Shown here one piece after another: positions 1 to 5,795 of a DNA stretch of 8,533 bases. Position 1 is the stretch's first letter. The number at the start of each line of letters is the position of its first letter. The stretch spans positions 1 through 8,533 of the forward strand of contig CABQNF010000032.1 in assembly GCA_902465465.1 (NCBI GenBank), read 5' to 3'. This stretch comes from an uncultured Collinsella sp. (GTDB lineage Bacteria > Actinomycetota > Coriobacteriia > Coriobacteriales > Coriobacteriaceae). The notes beneath the pieces were generated by a model that did not search any database, was not told where the DNA came from, and was given only the letters and a program-made list of their open reading frames with translations. The translations under genes and the position numbers were made by a program.

Positions 1-780
1 CCGACAACCATCGCCGATATCCAAGCCTATCGCCCGCAAGCAACTTCGACCACCACAGGACAGGTGCTCTCGAAGGGTTATGCCTACGAGCAAGCCTACA
101 CCGTCTTGCGCGAGATGGTCGACAACGCCGTGTTGGACTTAGTCGATAAGCACGTGGTGTGCGACAGCATCTCGCTCTTTGTAGGCTACGCGAGCGAGCG
201 CGCCGACATACGCCGCCTCGACGCCAGCGGCACAGCACAATATGTGGACGGCTGTGGGCATTTGCGTTCGAGCACGTCGAGCATCGAACCCGCCGCAACC
301 GCCGGCCCCGAGCTCGCACCCCGTGCGCCCAAGCCCGTCCAACGCGATGACGAACGGCGCCGTCTGGTGCGCGAAGCGCAGGCAATCGACGGCGTCTTTG
401 TGGGAGAGCACGGCGGCAAACCGCGTGGTGGCTATGCTGCGCTGTTCGCACATTCCAATGCATCCCGCAAGCTGCCCGAGCGCACCAATTCGTTTAAGAA
501 GATCATGGGCTATTTCGATGAGCTCTGGGCGCAGACTGTCGATCCCAAACGACCAGTCAAGCGCATCAACCTGGGATTTGGCAACCTCATGCCCGAGGAA
601 TTTGCCACTATCGACCTGTTTAGCGATGTTAAGGCCGATGAGCGCGAGCGAGACCTGGCGCGCGCCGTCCTGGCCGTGAAGGGCAAGTACGGCAAGAACG
701 CGCTCGTCAAGGGATTAAGCTTTACCGCCGGCGCCACCGCACGCGAACGCAACGATCAGGTAGGAGGACATCGTGCCTAA
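1..780 (+). CDS. Y-family DNA polymerase (UmuC-like), C-terminal part, 5' end outside window
   Basis: The reading frame is open from the first base and ends at TAA 778-780, giving 259 residues of a larger protein. The visible part is the end of the catalytic region plus the little-finger DNA-binding domain of a Gram-positive UmuC-like translesion polymerase. Recognisable blocks are TTTGQVL (fragment residues 17-23), the helix with REMVDNAVLDLVDKH followed by the strand SISLFVGYA, the segment KLPERTNSFKKIMG near residue 158, VKRINL, and the C-terminal block KYGKNALVKG...ATARERNDQVGGH typical of this subfamily. A sequence ending IDLF (residues about 203-207) resembles a degenerate beta-clamp-binding motif. 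The palm-domain catalytic acidic residues would lie upstream of the window, so activity cannot be judged. Residues about 66-144 are a Pro/Ala/Arg-rich insertion in the little finger that looks disordered. The next gene overlaps the 3' end, suggesting one operon. Such polymerases bypass DNA lesions and are often SOS-induced; the promoter is not visible here. Confidence 0.9.
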   Translation, partial: PTTIADIQAYRPQATSTTTGQVLSKGYAYEQAYTVLREMVDNAVLDLVDKHVVCDSISLFVGYASERADIRRLDASGTAQYVDGCGHLRSSTSSIEPAATAGPELAPRAPKPVQRDDERRRLVREAQAIDGVFVGEHGGKPRGGYAALFAHSNASRKLPERTNSFKKIMGYFDELWAQTVDPKRPVKRINLGFGNLMPEEFATIDLFSDVKADERERDLARAVLAVKGKYGKNALVKGLSFTAGATARERNDQVGGHRA

Positions 781-1198
781 GCCCCAACAACAGCCGATGC
801 GGCCACCGACGCCTTTTGAACGTCTAGCGGACCCCGCGGGAAGACGTCGCTCCGCCGACTCAAAGCTCACCGCCGACGGCGCCGTCCGTGCCGGCCGTGC
901 CGCGCAGTTTATGCCCTTTGCCGCCCTCACGGGATACTACGAACTCGTGCGTAAACAAGAGATCACCGCTGAGTCAAAATGCGAACTCACAGAAGAAAAA
1001 GCCCTCGAGCTTTCGCAAAAGCTCGAGGGCCTCAAACGCGGCGACCTGGTGCGCGTCACCTATTACGATATGTACGGCTATCGTAGCCGCACGGGCATTC
1101 TCGACGAAGTATTACCCGCATTCAAGCTGCTCAAACTCAGGGATATCGCCATCAACTTCGACGATATCCAAGGCATCGAGCTGCGTGGTCGAGCCTAG
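773..1198 (+). CDS. YolD-like family protein
   Basis: This 141-residue protein carries the YolD signature RAAQFMPFAALTGYYE at residues 42-57, followed by a charged helix (about 70-90) and a small beta-rich C-terminal half (DLVRVTYYD, then IAINFDDIQGIEL). YolD-like proteins are usually encoded beside UmuC-like Y-family polymerases in Gram-positive bacteria and are thought to take a UmuD-like accessory role; that is family knowledge, not shown by this sequence. The start is GTG at 773, five bases after AGGAGG (762-767). It lies inside the last codons of the polymerase gene, with an 8-base overlap in a different frame, so translation is probably coupled. The Pro/Arg-rich first 40 residues look flexible. 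The gene ends in TAG inside a CTAG shared with the opposing surface-protein gene. Its codons 77-86 also form the hairpin of a minus-strand terminator. Confidence 0.87.
   Translation: MPKPQQQPMRPPTPFERLADPAGRRRSADSKLTADGAVRAGRAAQFMPFAALTGYYELVRKQEITAESKCELTEEKALELSQKLEGLKRGDLVRVTYYDMYGYRSRTGILDEVLPAFKLLKLRDIAINFDDIQGIELRGRA
991..1030 (-). terminator. Rho-independent terminator of the minus-strand surface-protein gene, inside yolD
   Basis: A perfect 13-bp inverted repeat (arms 1001-1013 and 1018-1030, GCCCTCGAGCTTT and its complement) has a 4-base loop. Read on the minus strand, the second arm is followed at once by TTTTTCTTCT (1000-991), the classic form of an intrinsic terminator. It lies 165 bases past the stop of the minus-strand surface-protein gene (1195) and wholly within the coding sequence of the opposing yolD gene. 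On the plus strand the hairpin has no T-tract, so it should act in one direction only. Confidence 0.85.
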
Positions 1199-3717
1199 CG
1201 ACGAGAACGCTTGCGCAAGACGAGAGCAATGCCAAGCACTGCGGCAGCTGCAACCAGCAATCCCAAGACCAGCGTGAGGGTCGAGTCGCCAGCGCGAGGC
1301 AGCGAGCCGTCCTTCGGAGTCTTCTTAGCGGTCGTCGTGACGGTGGTCGTGGTGCTGCTCGACTGGTCGTTGCCACCCGTCTGGCTGCCGCCAGGCTGAT
1401 CGCCGCCACCCGGCTGCGAAGGATCGGTGGGTTCCGTCGGATCCGGAGTACCGGGATCAACCGGATTCTCCGAATTCTCCTTGCGCTGGATCCAGACCTG
1501 GCAACCATAGAACGGGTTGGCGGTACCAAGGCACAGACCCTGGTTGGTCACCGCAAAGGTGCGCAGACCATGGTTATACGGATCGTTAAAGCCATTAGTC
1601 GTCACATACATATCAAAGCCGCGCTCGGCATCGCGCAGGTAACACATGCACGTAAGGACACTCTGCAACTTCTTGAGGTTCTCCTCGCTCAGCAGCTTAT
1701 CGAGCGCATCCTGAATATCGCTCGGCAGCTCGGTGCCATAGGCATCCTCGTACTGCTGCTTAAGGCTCTCATAGCTATCGAGCATGTCCTGATACTGGTC
1801 GGCAAAGGACTTGAAGTACGCGATCTCGCCATCGATCTTCTGGACATAAGCGGCGTCGTCCTCAAAGTCCTGGGACATCGTCGCGGCCTGATCGCAAAGA
1901 CCGCCCGCGGCATCCTCCAGCGCATCGCTCAGATCGCCAAAGCCCTTAGCAACCTCGGTCTTCTCGTCATCGACATCGACGGCCTCGTTTGAATCATCAA
2001 CCTCGGCAGCTTCGTTCGAATCATCGACCTCGACGGCCTCGTTCGAATCATCGTCCGCAAGCGTGTCCACAGGAACGATGGGGGCATCGGGCGATTTCTT
2101 GTCAAGCAGGTGATCAAGCAGGTCCCTAAGGCGCTGAACCTGAGATTCCCACTCCTCGGGCGTCATATCGATAATGTCGCCATTGGAGAACTGGCCGATC
2201 GGCTCAAGCAGGCTCGCGGTATCAAAGGTACCGATATACAGCTTGCCGTCGAACTTCTGCATGCGCCAAATGTACTGGTTCTCGTTTCGGCCAAAGCCCG
2301 AAGTCAGGCCGGAAATACCGCCCTCGGGGAACATGTCGGTGCGATCGCCAACGACGAGCTCCATGTTCTCGTCCTTGTCCATGCGATAGATGTTGACCGA
2401 CTGCTCAAGATTGGCATTCACAAACGAGCAGTCAACGCCGCCCATGCTGCTCTTGCCGCCCTCTTCGGTGCTGGACTTGTTGAACAGGATGCGCTCGAGA
2501 GCAATCTCCTCGTCGTTGTATTCACCGATATAGAGGTAGTCGTTGTAGACGACGAGGTTGGCAGCGCCAGAACGGGTACGGGCAGGATCGATGCCAAAGC
2601 AGTACTTTGCACCGTCCGTCTCCTGATCGCCAACAATGGGAGTCCACGAATAGCTGCCGTCGGCGTTCTCGTCGCCACGAACCATGGCAAACGACTGCAT
2701 GGAATTATCATCGGGAGCGTTCTCGGGCGTACCGGTGCAGATGGTCGCATAGAGATGGCCATTGTACGAGACCATATCCCAAATGGCACCGCCGTAGATG
2801 CTGTCCTGATAGCGAATCGCCGGATAGTTAAACAACGTGTCCGAGTTGGCAATCTCGGTGAAGCTGTTCTGGCCCTTTGACGGGTCAGGCGACGTCAGGA
2901 TTGTCGACACAAACTTACCGGCCGTGTCTTTGCCCACATTACTGATGACGAGCTGGCCATCATGGACACACATGCCGCGGATACCGGTAGAAATGCCCTG
3001 CTTGTAGGCGGCACCGTAATCCTGCATGCTCGAAAGGCCCTGATAGACAACTTTGTACTCATCCGTCTTAGGATCAATCTCGTATACAGCAGGCAGGCCG
3101 CTTTTGCCGCCATTGGCCCTGACGCTGCCGCAGAAATAGAGCTTGCCCTTATAGCTCACGGCATTGCGGAACAAAGGAGCGACGCCGTTGAGCGATTCAG
3201 AGAGTAGCAGCTTGGTCTCACCGGTCTTGGTATTGATCTTGACCAAGATGCCGCCGCTGTCCTTGTCGGCCGTGCCGTCCTCCTTCTGCTGTCCATAGAA
3301 GAACGTGCCGTTAAACATGGCCTCCAGCGTCAGGCGCATGGTCTCGACATCAAAGGAATCGCCCAGCGTACTGTTCATGAGCGTAAGCGTGTTGCCCATC
3401 GCCGCATAGCAGGTGCCCACATAAAGCCAGTCACCATAGCTCGCAGCCGCCCAAGTGTAGCTCTGGCCGCGATCGCCTTCGTTGTTGGCCGTATTACCAT
3501 CGGCACCCGGAACGGCAACGGCACCGTTACCCTGGTAGTCGACGATGCCATCCGGCTGCGACGTTCCTACCGTAGGATGCGAGAGCTTCTCAAAGGAATA
3601 CCCATTTCCCGCATTGTAGGTAATGGCCCCCGATGCGTCTTCGGCGTGCGCCGGCAGCGGCGATACCAAGATAGCGGCAAGCGCTGCCACCAAGCCAAGT
3701 GTTCCCACTCGTCTCAT
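1195..3717 (-). CDS. Exported LPXTG-type cell-wall-anchored protein, probable beta-propeller with helical insertion
   Basis: An 840-residue surface protein of unknown function. Residues 1-25 form a signal peptide (MRR, a hydrophobic core, cleavage after AHA). The C-terminus is a sortase signal: LPRAG at 806-810, a hydrophobic segment about 814-834 and the tail RKRSRR. This predicts covalent attachment to peptidoglycan with the body outside. Residues about 45-515 contain repeated short blocks such as GDWLYVGT, KGKLYFCG, DGQLVIS, NGHLYATI, NDYLYIGE and DGKLYIGT, as in beta-propeller blades; the last blade (TFAVTNQGLCLGTANPFYGCQVW, residues 720-742) comes only after a helical insertion at about 519-700. 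That insertion contains three 9-residue acidic repeats (555-581) and coiled-coil-like helices (617-700). A Pro/Thr/Gly/Ser wall-spanning linker occupies about 747-805. At least ten cysteines are present, unusual for a Gram-positive surface protein. I chose ATG 3717 because GGGGAGG lies 10 bases upstream and the signal peptide begins there; ATG 3765 adds 16 residues but has no good ribosome site. Ligand or enzyme activity is unknown. Confidence 0.85.
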   Translation of the reverse strand: MRRVGTLGLVAALAAILVSPLPAHAEDASGAITYNAGNGYSFEKLSHPTVGTSQPDGIVDYQGNGAVAVPGADGNTANNEGDRGQSYTWAAASYGDWLYVGTCYAAMGNTLTLMNSTLGDSFDVETMRLTLEAMFNGTFFYGQQKEDGTADKDSGGILVKINTKTGETKLLLSESLNGVAPLFRNAVSYKGKLYFCGSVRANGGKSGLPAVYEIDPKTDEYKVVYQGLSSMQDYGAAYKQGISTGIRGMCVHDGQLVISNVGKDTAGKFVSTILTSPDPSKGQNSFTEIANSDTLFNYPAIRYQDSIYGGAIWDMVSYNGHLYATICTGTPENAPDDNSMQSFAMVRGDENADGSYSWTPIVGDQETDGAKYCFGIDPARTRSGAANLVVYNDYLYIGEYNDEEIALERILFNKSSTEEGGKSSMGGVDCSFVNANLEQSVNIYRMDKDENMELVVGDRTDMFPEGGISGLTSGFGRNENQYIWRMQKFDGKLYIGTFDTASLLEPIGQFSNGDIIDMTPEEWESQVQRLRDLLDHLLDKKSPDAPIVPVDTLADDDSNEAVEVDDSNEAAEVDDSNEAVDVDDEKTEVAKGFGDLSDALEDAAGGLCDQAATMSQDFEDDAAYVQKIDGEIAYFKSFADQYQDMLDSYESLKQQYEDAYGTELPSDIQDALDKLLSEENLKKLQSVLTCMCYLRDAERGFDMYVTTNGFNDPYNHGLRTFAVTNQGLCLGTANPFYGCQVWIQRKENSENPVDPGTPDPTEPTDPSQPGGGDQPGGSQTGGNDQSSSTTTTVTTTAKKTPKDGSLPRAGDSTLTLVLGLLVAAAAVLGIALVLRKRSRR
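1975..2055 (-). repeat. Three tandem 27-bp repeats encoding an acidic 9-residue unit
   Basis: Three head-to-tail 27-bp units (2055-2029, 2028-2002, 2001-1975) encode DDDSNEAVE, VDDSNEAAE and VDDSNEAVD, residues 555-581 of the surface protein. The units differ at only a few base positions. Such in-frame minisatellites can change copy number by slippage or recombination without breaking the frame. The array forms a highly acidic, Ser/Asn-containing linker between two helical parts of the insertion. Confidence 0.85.
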
Positions 3718-3727
3718 AAGGTTATAG

Positions 3728-3734
3728 CCTCCCC
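3728..3734 (-). promoter_or_regulatory. Ribosome binding site fixing the surface-protein start at 3717
   Basis: On the minus strand GGGGAGG sits 10 bases before the ATG at 3717. The alternative in-frame ATG at 3765 is preceded by GTGGACAGAA, which contains no convincing Shine-Dalgarno sequence. Confidence 0.65.
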
Positions 3735-3800
3735 TGTCCTGAAGCCCAGTTTTAGCATTCTTCATTTCTGTCCACGGTTAATTGCAATCTGAGCACAGCA

Positions 3801-3840
3801 ATAATCAGCTTATAAATATACACCTGTAATTTTTCTTACG
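3801..3840 (-). promoter_or_regulatory. AT-rich probable promoter region of the surface-protein gene
   Basis: This is the most AT-rich stretch upstream of the minus-strand surface-protein gene. On the minus strand it contains the -10-like hexamers TATAAG and GATTAT, but no good -35 hexamer at 16-18 bases from either. I support only the region, not exact boxes. Confidence 0.3.
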
Positions 3841-3845
3841 GGATA

Positions 3846-3911
3846 GCGGATGCTCGATTGGTCACGAATTCCGCGCGAACCGTCACCAAACTCCACTTTC
3901 GCCGCATCCGC
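3846..3911. repeat. Widely spaced inverted repeat in the intergenic region
   Basis: GCGGATGC (3846-3853) and its exact complement GCATCCGC (3904-3911) are separated by 50 bases. Just beyond lies TTTTTT followed by a 10-bp palindrome, TTTGCGCAAA (3921-3930). On the plus strand the right arm is followed by GAGTTGTTTTTT, which could be a loose terminator tail, but no plus-strand gene reads in. The role is unknown and the loop is long, so this may be chance. Confidence 0.35.
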
Positions 3912-3948
3912 GAGTTGTTTTTTGCGCAAATTTTAGGACGTCGATAGC

Positions 3949-3977
3949 CCAATGGGGAGGAGGCCGGTACCCATTGG
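3949..3977 (-). terminator. Stem-loop after the HMA-domain gene, possible weak terminator
   Basis: CCAATGGG (3949-3956) and CCCATTGG (3970-3977) form an 8-bp perfect stem with a 13-base loop, starting 13 bases past the stop of the minus-strand HMA gene. Neither strand shows a T-tract directly after the stem, so it may be an mRNA-end stabiliser or part of another element rather than an intrinsic terminator. Confidence 0.3.
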
Positions 3978-3989
3978 AGAGGGCGGCAT

Positions 3990-4373
3990 CTACATTTTCA
4001 TAACGAAATAGCCCGCGCCTCTCACCGCCGCCTCGAGTGCCTCGCGGTCAATTGGGCGCTTCGAACGCACGCGCGCCGTATGGTCGGCATACGTCACCTT
4101 TGCCCAAACACCATCGAGCGCATTGAGGGCATTCGTCACGTTCTGGGCGCACCCGTCGCAGCTCATGCCGCCGATAAGCAGCTCATCGTGGTAGGGATAG
4201 TGGGACTCATCGGTATCGGCCACCACAACCTTTTTAACCTTCTTGCCGCTCGCACCATCGCTGCAACAACTCTTCCCGTGTGTTGAAGCGACAATGCGAC
4301 GCAGTCCAAAAAACATGCCGACGGCAATGACGGCCAGCACGATAAGGTTCGCAGGGTTGAGCAAGTCACTCAT
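3990..4373 (-). CDS. Membrane-anchored heavy-metal-associated (HMA) domain protein, probable copper chaperone
   Basis: A 127-residue protein. Residues about 8-24 (ANLIVLAVIAVGMFFGL) are one membrane segment, followed by a basic RR and a short linker with a vicinal Cys pair (GKSCCSDG, Cys36-Cys37). The C-terminal half, residues about 62-127, is an HMA fold with the metal-binding motif GMSCDGC (Cys72 and Cys75), then VTNALNALDGV, a second strand and REALEAAVRGAGY. HMA proteins of this type bind Cu(I), less often other soft metals, and pass it to P-type ATPases or sensors; membrane tethering suggests delivery at the inner face of the membrane. The ATG at 4373 is preceded by AAAGGGG at good spacing; an in-frame TTG at 4388 would add only KGER-type residues and is less likely. 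A CsoR-like palindrome lies upstream, which supports copper control. No copper ATPase or regulator gene is in the window. Metal specificity is inferred. Confidence 0.82.
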   Translation of the reverse strand: MSDLLNPANLIVLAVIAVGMFFGLRRIVASTHGKSCCSDGASGKKVKKVVVADTDESHYPYHDELLIGGMSCDGCAQNVTNALNALDGVWAKVTYADHTARVRSKRPIDREALEAAVRGAGYFVMKM

Positions 4374-4402
4374 GCGTTCCCCTTTCAAGTAGCACTATCT
4401 AG

Positions 4403-4419
4403 ATACCCCCATGGGGTGT
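4403..4419. promoter_or_regulatory. CsoR-like copper-responsive operator
   Basis: ATACCCC-CAT-GGGGTGT is a 7-3-7 inverted repeat with a single mismatch, centred on the perfect palindrome CCCCATGGGG (4407-4416). This matches the general form of CsoR-family operators (TACCC/GGGTA arms around a short centre) found before copZ/copA genes. It lies 30 bases upstream of the HMA gene start, where promoter elements would be expected. An overlapping GGGG-TGT-CCCC (4413-4423) adds a second, shorter inverted repeat. The regulator assignment is inferred from the motif and the adjacent HMA gene; the site also lies in the shared region with the divergent DUF3793 gene, but over 60 bases from that promoter's -35. 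Confidence 0.55.
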
Positions 4420-4481
4420 CCCCATCTTAACCCAAAATCATGTCCGTTCGGTCAATTAGTTTCCCTCTTCAAACTTTTTTG

Positions 4482-4509
4482 TTGACCATGGCTTACTTTC
4501 GTGTATAAG
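4482..4509 (+). promoter_or_regulatory. Sigma-70-type promoter of the DUF3793-flavodoxin operon
   Basis: TTGACC (4482-4487) and TATAAG (4504-4509) are separated by 16 bases, each one mismatch from the consensus hexamers. The predicted start of transcription is about 30 bases before the GTG start at 4548. A strong Shine-Dalgarno AAGGAG (4538-4543) follows. Confidence 0.7.
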
Positions 4510-4547
4510 TTTTCCTAGGCTAACAGTTTAGATCCGTAAGGAGCACC

Positions 4548-5252
4548 GTGACCCGAACCATAGACATTCCAACGTTTCAGGCAGCGGTCGTGCGCAACTG
4601 CTCTCCCACGCTCGCGGGCATCAAGCCGGCATCGCTCTTTACCTATCCCGGCGTCTACGCCCATCAGGATGGTTCGGACGCGACCGCGTCAATCGCAGAA
4701 CGCCGAGCACGCCTGCTCAACGTTATCGCCCAGTGCAACCGCGAGCTTAACTCGCTCGGCATTCATCTGAGCGTTTTGGTCTGGCGCCCCTGCGGGGCGC
4801 TCGTATACGCATATCGGCCCAATAGCCTCGCCACTTACCTTGCTGACCCGCGCGCCAAAACGGCACTCGCCAAGGAGGGCTACGACACCGGCAACCTCTC
4901 GGCATGTCTTGTGCACCTGGCATCGCGCATCACGCTCGCAAGCAATAACGCCGCGGAATGCGCATGCGGCCAAACCCGATGCGCATTGGACCATCAAGCA
5001 CACTACGACAACGGCTGCACCTGCGAGTTTCCACACGAAATTGGCTACTTCCTGGGGTATCCCTACGACGACGTGCACGAGTTTATCGTCCAGCGCGGCG
5101 AGAACTACAAGATCTTTGGGGCCTGGAAGGTCTACGCAAATGTCGAGCAGGCGCTTGCGACGTTTGATGCCTACCGTGCCTGCACCCAATACTTCACCTT
5201 TGTCTATCAGCAGGGCTGCAGCCTGGCGCAACTTGCCCAGGCAACCCGATAG
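4548..5252 (+). CDS. DUF3793 family protein
   Basis: A 234-residue cytoplasmic protein with the DUF3793 layout: an N-terminal block NCSPTLAGIKPASLF (17-31), a basic helix (51-70), the strand-rich block VLVWRPCGALVYAYRP (76-91), and the family hallmark FPHEIGYFLGYPYDDVHEFI (161-180), then NYKIFGAWKVY (186-196) and a final helix. The function of DUF3793 is not established. Members often sit next to flavodoxin or iron-related genes in Firmicutes and Coriobacteriia, and here the next gene, 46 bases on, is a flavodoxin, so a redox or low-iron role is plausible but inferred. Between residues 138 and 159 there is a Cys/His cluster (Cys138, 140, 145, 157, 159; His149, 152) directly before the hallmark, which I do not recall as a general family feature; it could bind a metal or cluster. 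The start is GTG 4548, four bases after AAGGAG, with a clear promoter upstream. Confidence 0.82.
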   Translation: MTRTIDIPTFQAAVVRNCSPTLAGIKPASLFTYPGVYAHQDGSDATASIAERRARLLNVIAQCNRELNSLGIHLSVLVWRPCGALVYAYRPNSLATYLADPRAKTALAKEGYDTGNLSACLVHLASRITLASNNAAECACGQTRCALDHQAHYDNGCTCEFPHEIGYFLGYPYDDVHEFIVQRGENYKIFGAWKVYANVEQALATFDAYRACTQYFTFVYQQGCSLAQLAQATR

Positions 5253-5298
5253 AACGTACAAGCCGCGGCCGTACGCCGCACAACCGAAAGGACTCAAC

Positions 5299-5718
5299 AT
5301 GAGCAAAATCGCCGTCGTCTATTGGAGCGGCACGGGCAACACCGAGGCCATGGCAAACCTCGTCGCCGAAGGCACCACGTCCGCGGGCGCCGAGGCAGAA
5401 GTCATCTCCTGCGCCGACTTCTCCGCAGACAAGGCCGCCGGCTATGACGCCATCGCCTTCGGCTGCCCCGCCATGGGCTCCGAGGAGCTTGAGAATGACG
5501 AGTTCCAGCCGATGTGGGACGAGGTCAAGGAGACCCTCGGCGACAAGAAGGTCGTCCTCTTTGGCTCTTATTCGTGGGCCGAGGGCGAGTGGATGGACAA
5601 CTGGAAGGCGGACGCCGACGAGGCGGGCGTCAACGTCGTCGATTCCGTCATCTGCTACGATGCACCCGACGATGAAGCAGAGGCCGCCTGTCGCGCACTT
5701 GGAGCCGAGTTGGCATAG
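5299..5718 (+). CDS. Short-chain flavodoxin
   Basis: A 139-residue FMN-binding electron carrier of the short clostridial type. The phosphate-binding loop is SGTGNT (10-15) right after the first strand IAVVYW. The two FMN-ring loops are GCPAMGSEELE (55-65) and GSYSWAEGEWM (89-99); by analogy with Clostridium beijerinckii flavodoxin, Met59 and Trp93 should flank the isoalloxazine ring. The acidic surface is normal for the family. Flavodoxin replaces ferredoxin when iron is short and serves pyruvate:ferredoxin oxidoreductase-type enzymes; that use here is inferred. The ATG at 5299 follows AAAGGA with six bases of spacing. An open frame extends far upstream of it, but that is antiphase to the DUF3793 gene and lacks family similarity. 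It is probably cotranscribed with the DUF3793 gene. I see no strong terminator in the 77 bases between this gene and the convergent ABC ATPase gene. Confidence 0.93.
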   Translation: MSKIAVVYWSGTGNTEAMANLVAEGTTSAGAEAEVISCADFSADKAAGYDAIAFGCPAMGSEELENDEFQPMWDEVKETLGDKKVVLFGSYSWAEGEWMDNWKADADEAGVNVVDSVICYDAPDDEAEAACRALGAELA

Positions 5719-5795
5719 CAACGGCTCGGGTCCCGACAAAGCCGACCCTCGACAATCCAGCCCCCGCTTTCTACAACGATTCTTTTGCAAAGCAG

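Noticed and set aside
2110..2880. 256-codon plus-strand open frame
   Set aside because: It is antisense to the surface-protein gene, has no family signature or ribosome site, and its length is explained by codon bias of the opposite strand.
3718..3765. Surface-protein start at ATG 3765
   Set aside because: No good ribosome site; GGGGAGG serves the ATG at 3717, where the signal peptide starts.
3851..3937. 28-codon plus-strand open frame in the intergenic region
   Set aside because: No ribosome site at useful spacing and no recognisable peptide; it runs through the inverted-repeat region.
5255..5275. CGTAC/GTACG inverted repeat between DUF3793 and flavodoxin genes
   Set aside because: The arms are only 5 bp, there is no T-tract, and the inner GCCGCGGC cannot fold with a useful loop.
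4840..5298. Long upstream extension of the flavodoxin frame
   Set aside because: The extension is out of phase with the well-supported DUF3793 gene, and the flavodoxin has its own ATG and ribosome site at 5299 matching the family's N-terminus.
5719..5795. Bidirectional terminator between flavodoxin and ATPase genes
   Set aside because: Only short arms (CGGCT/AGCCG or GGGTC/GACCC) without a T-tract on either strand were found.
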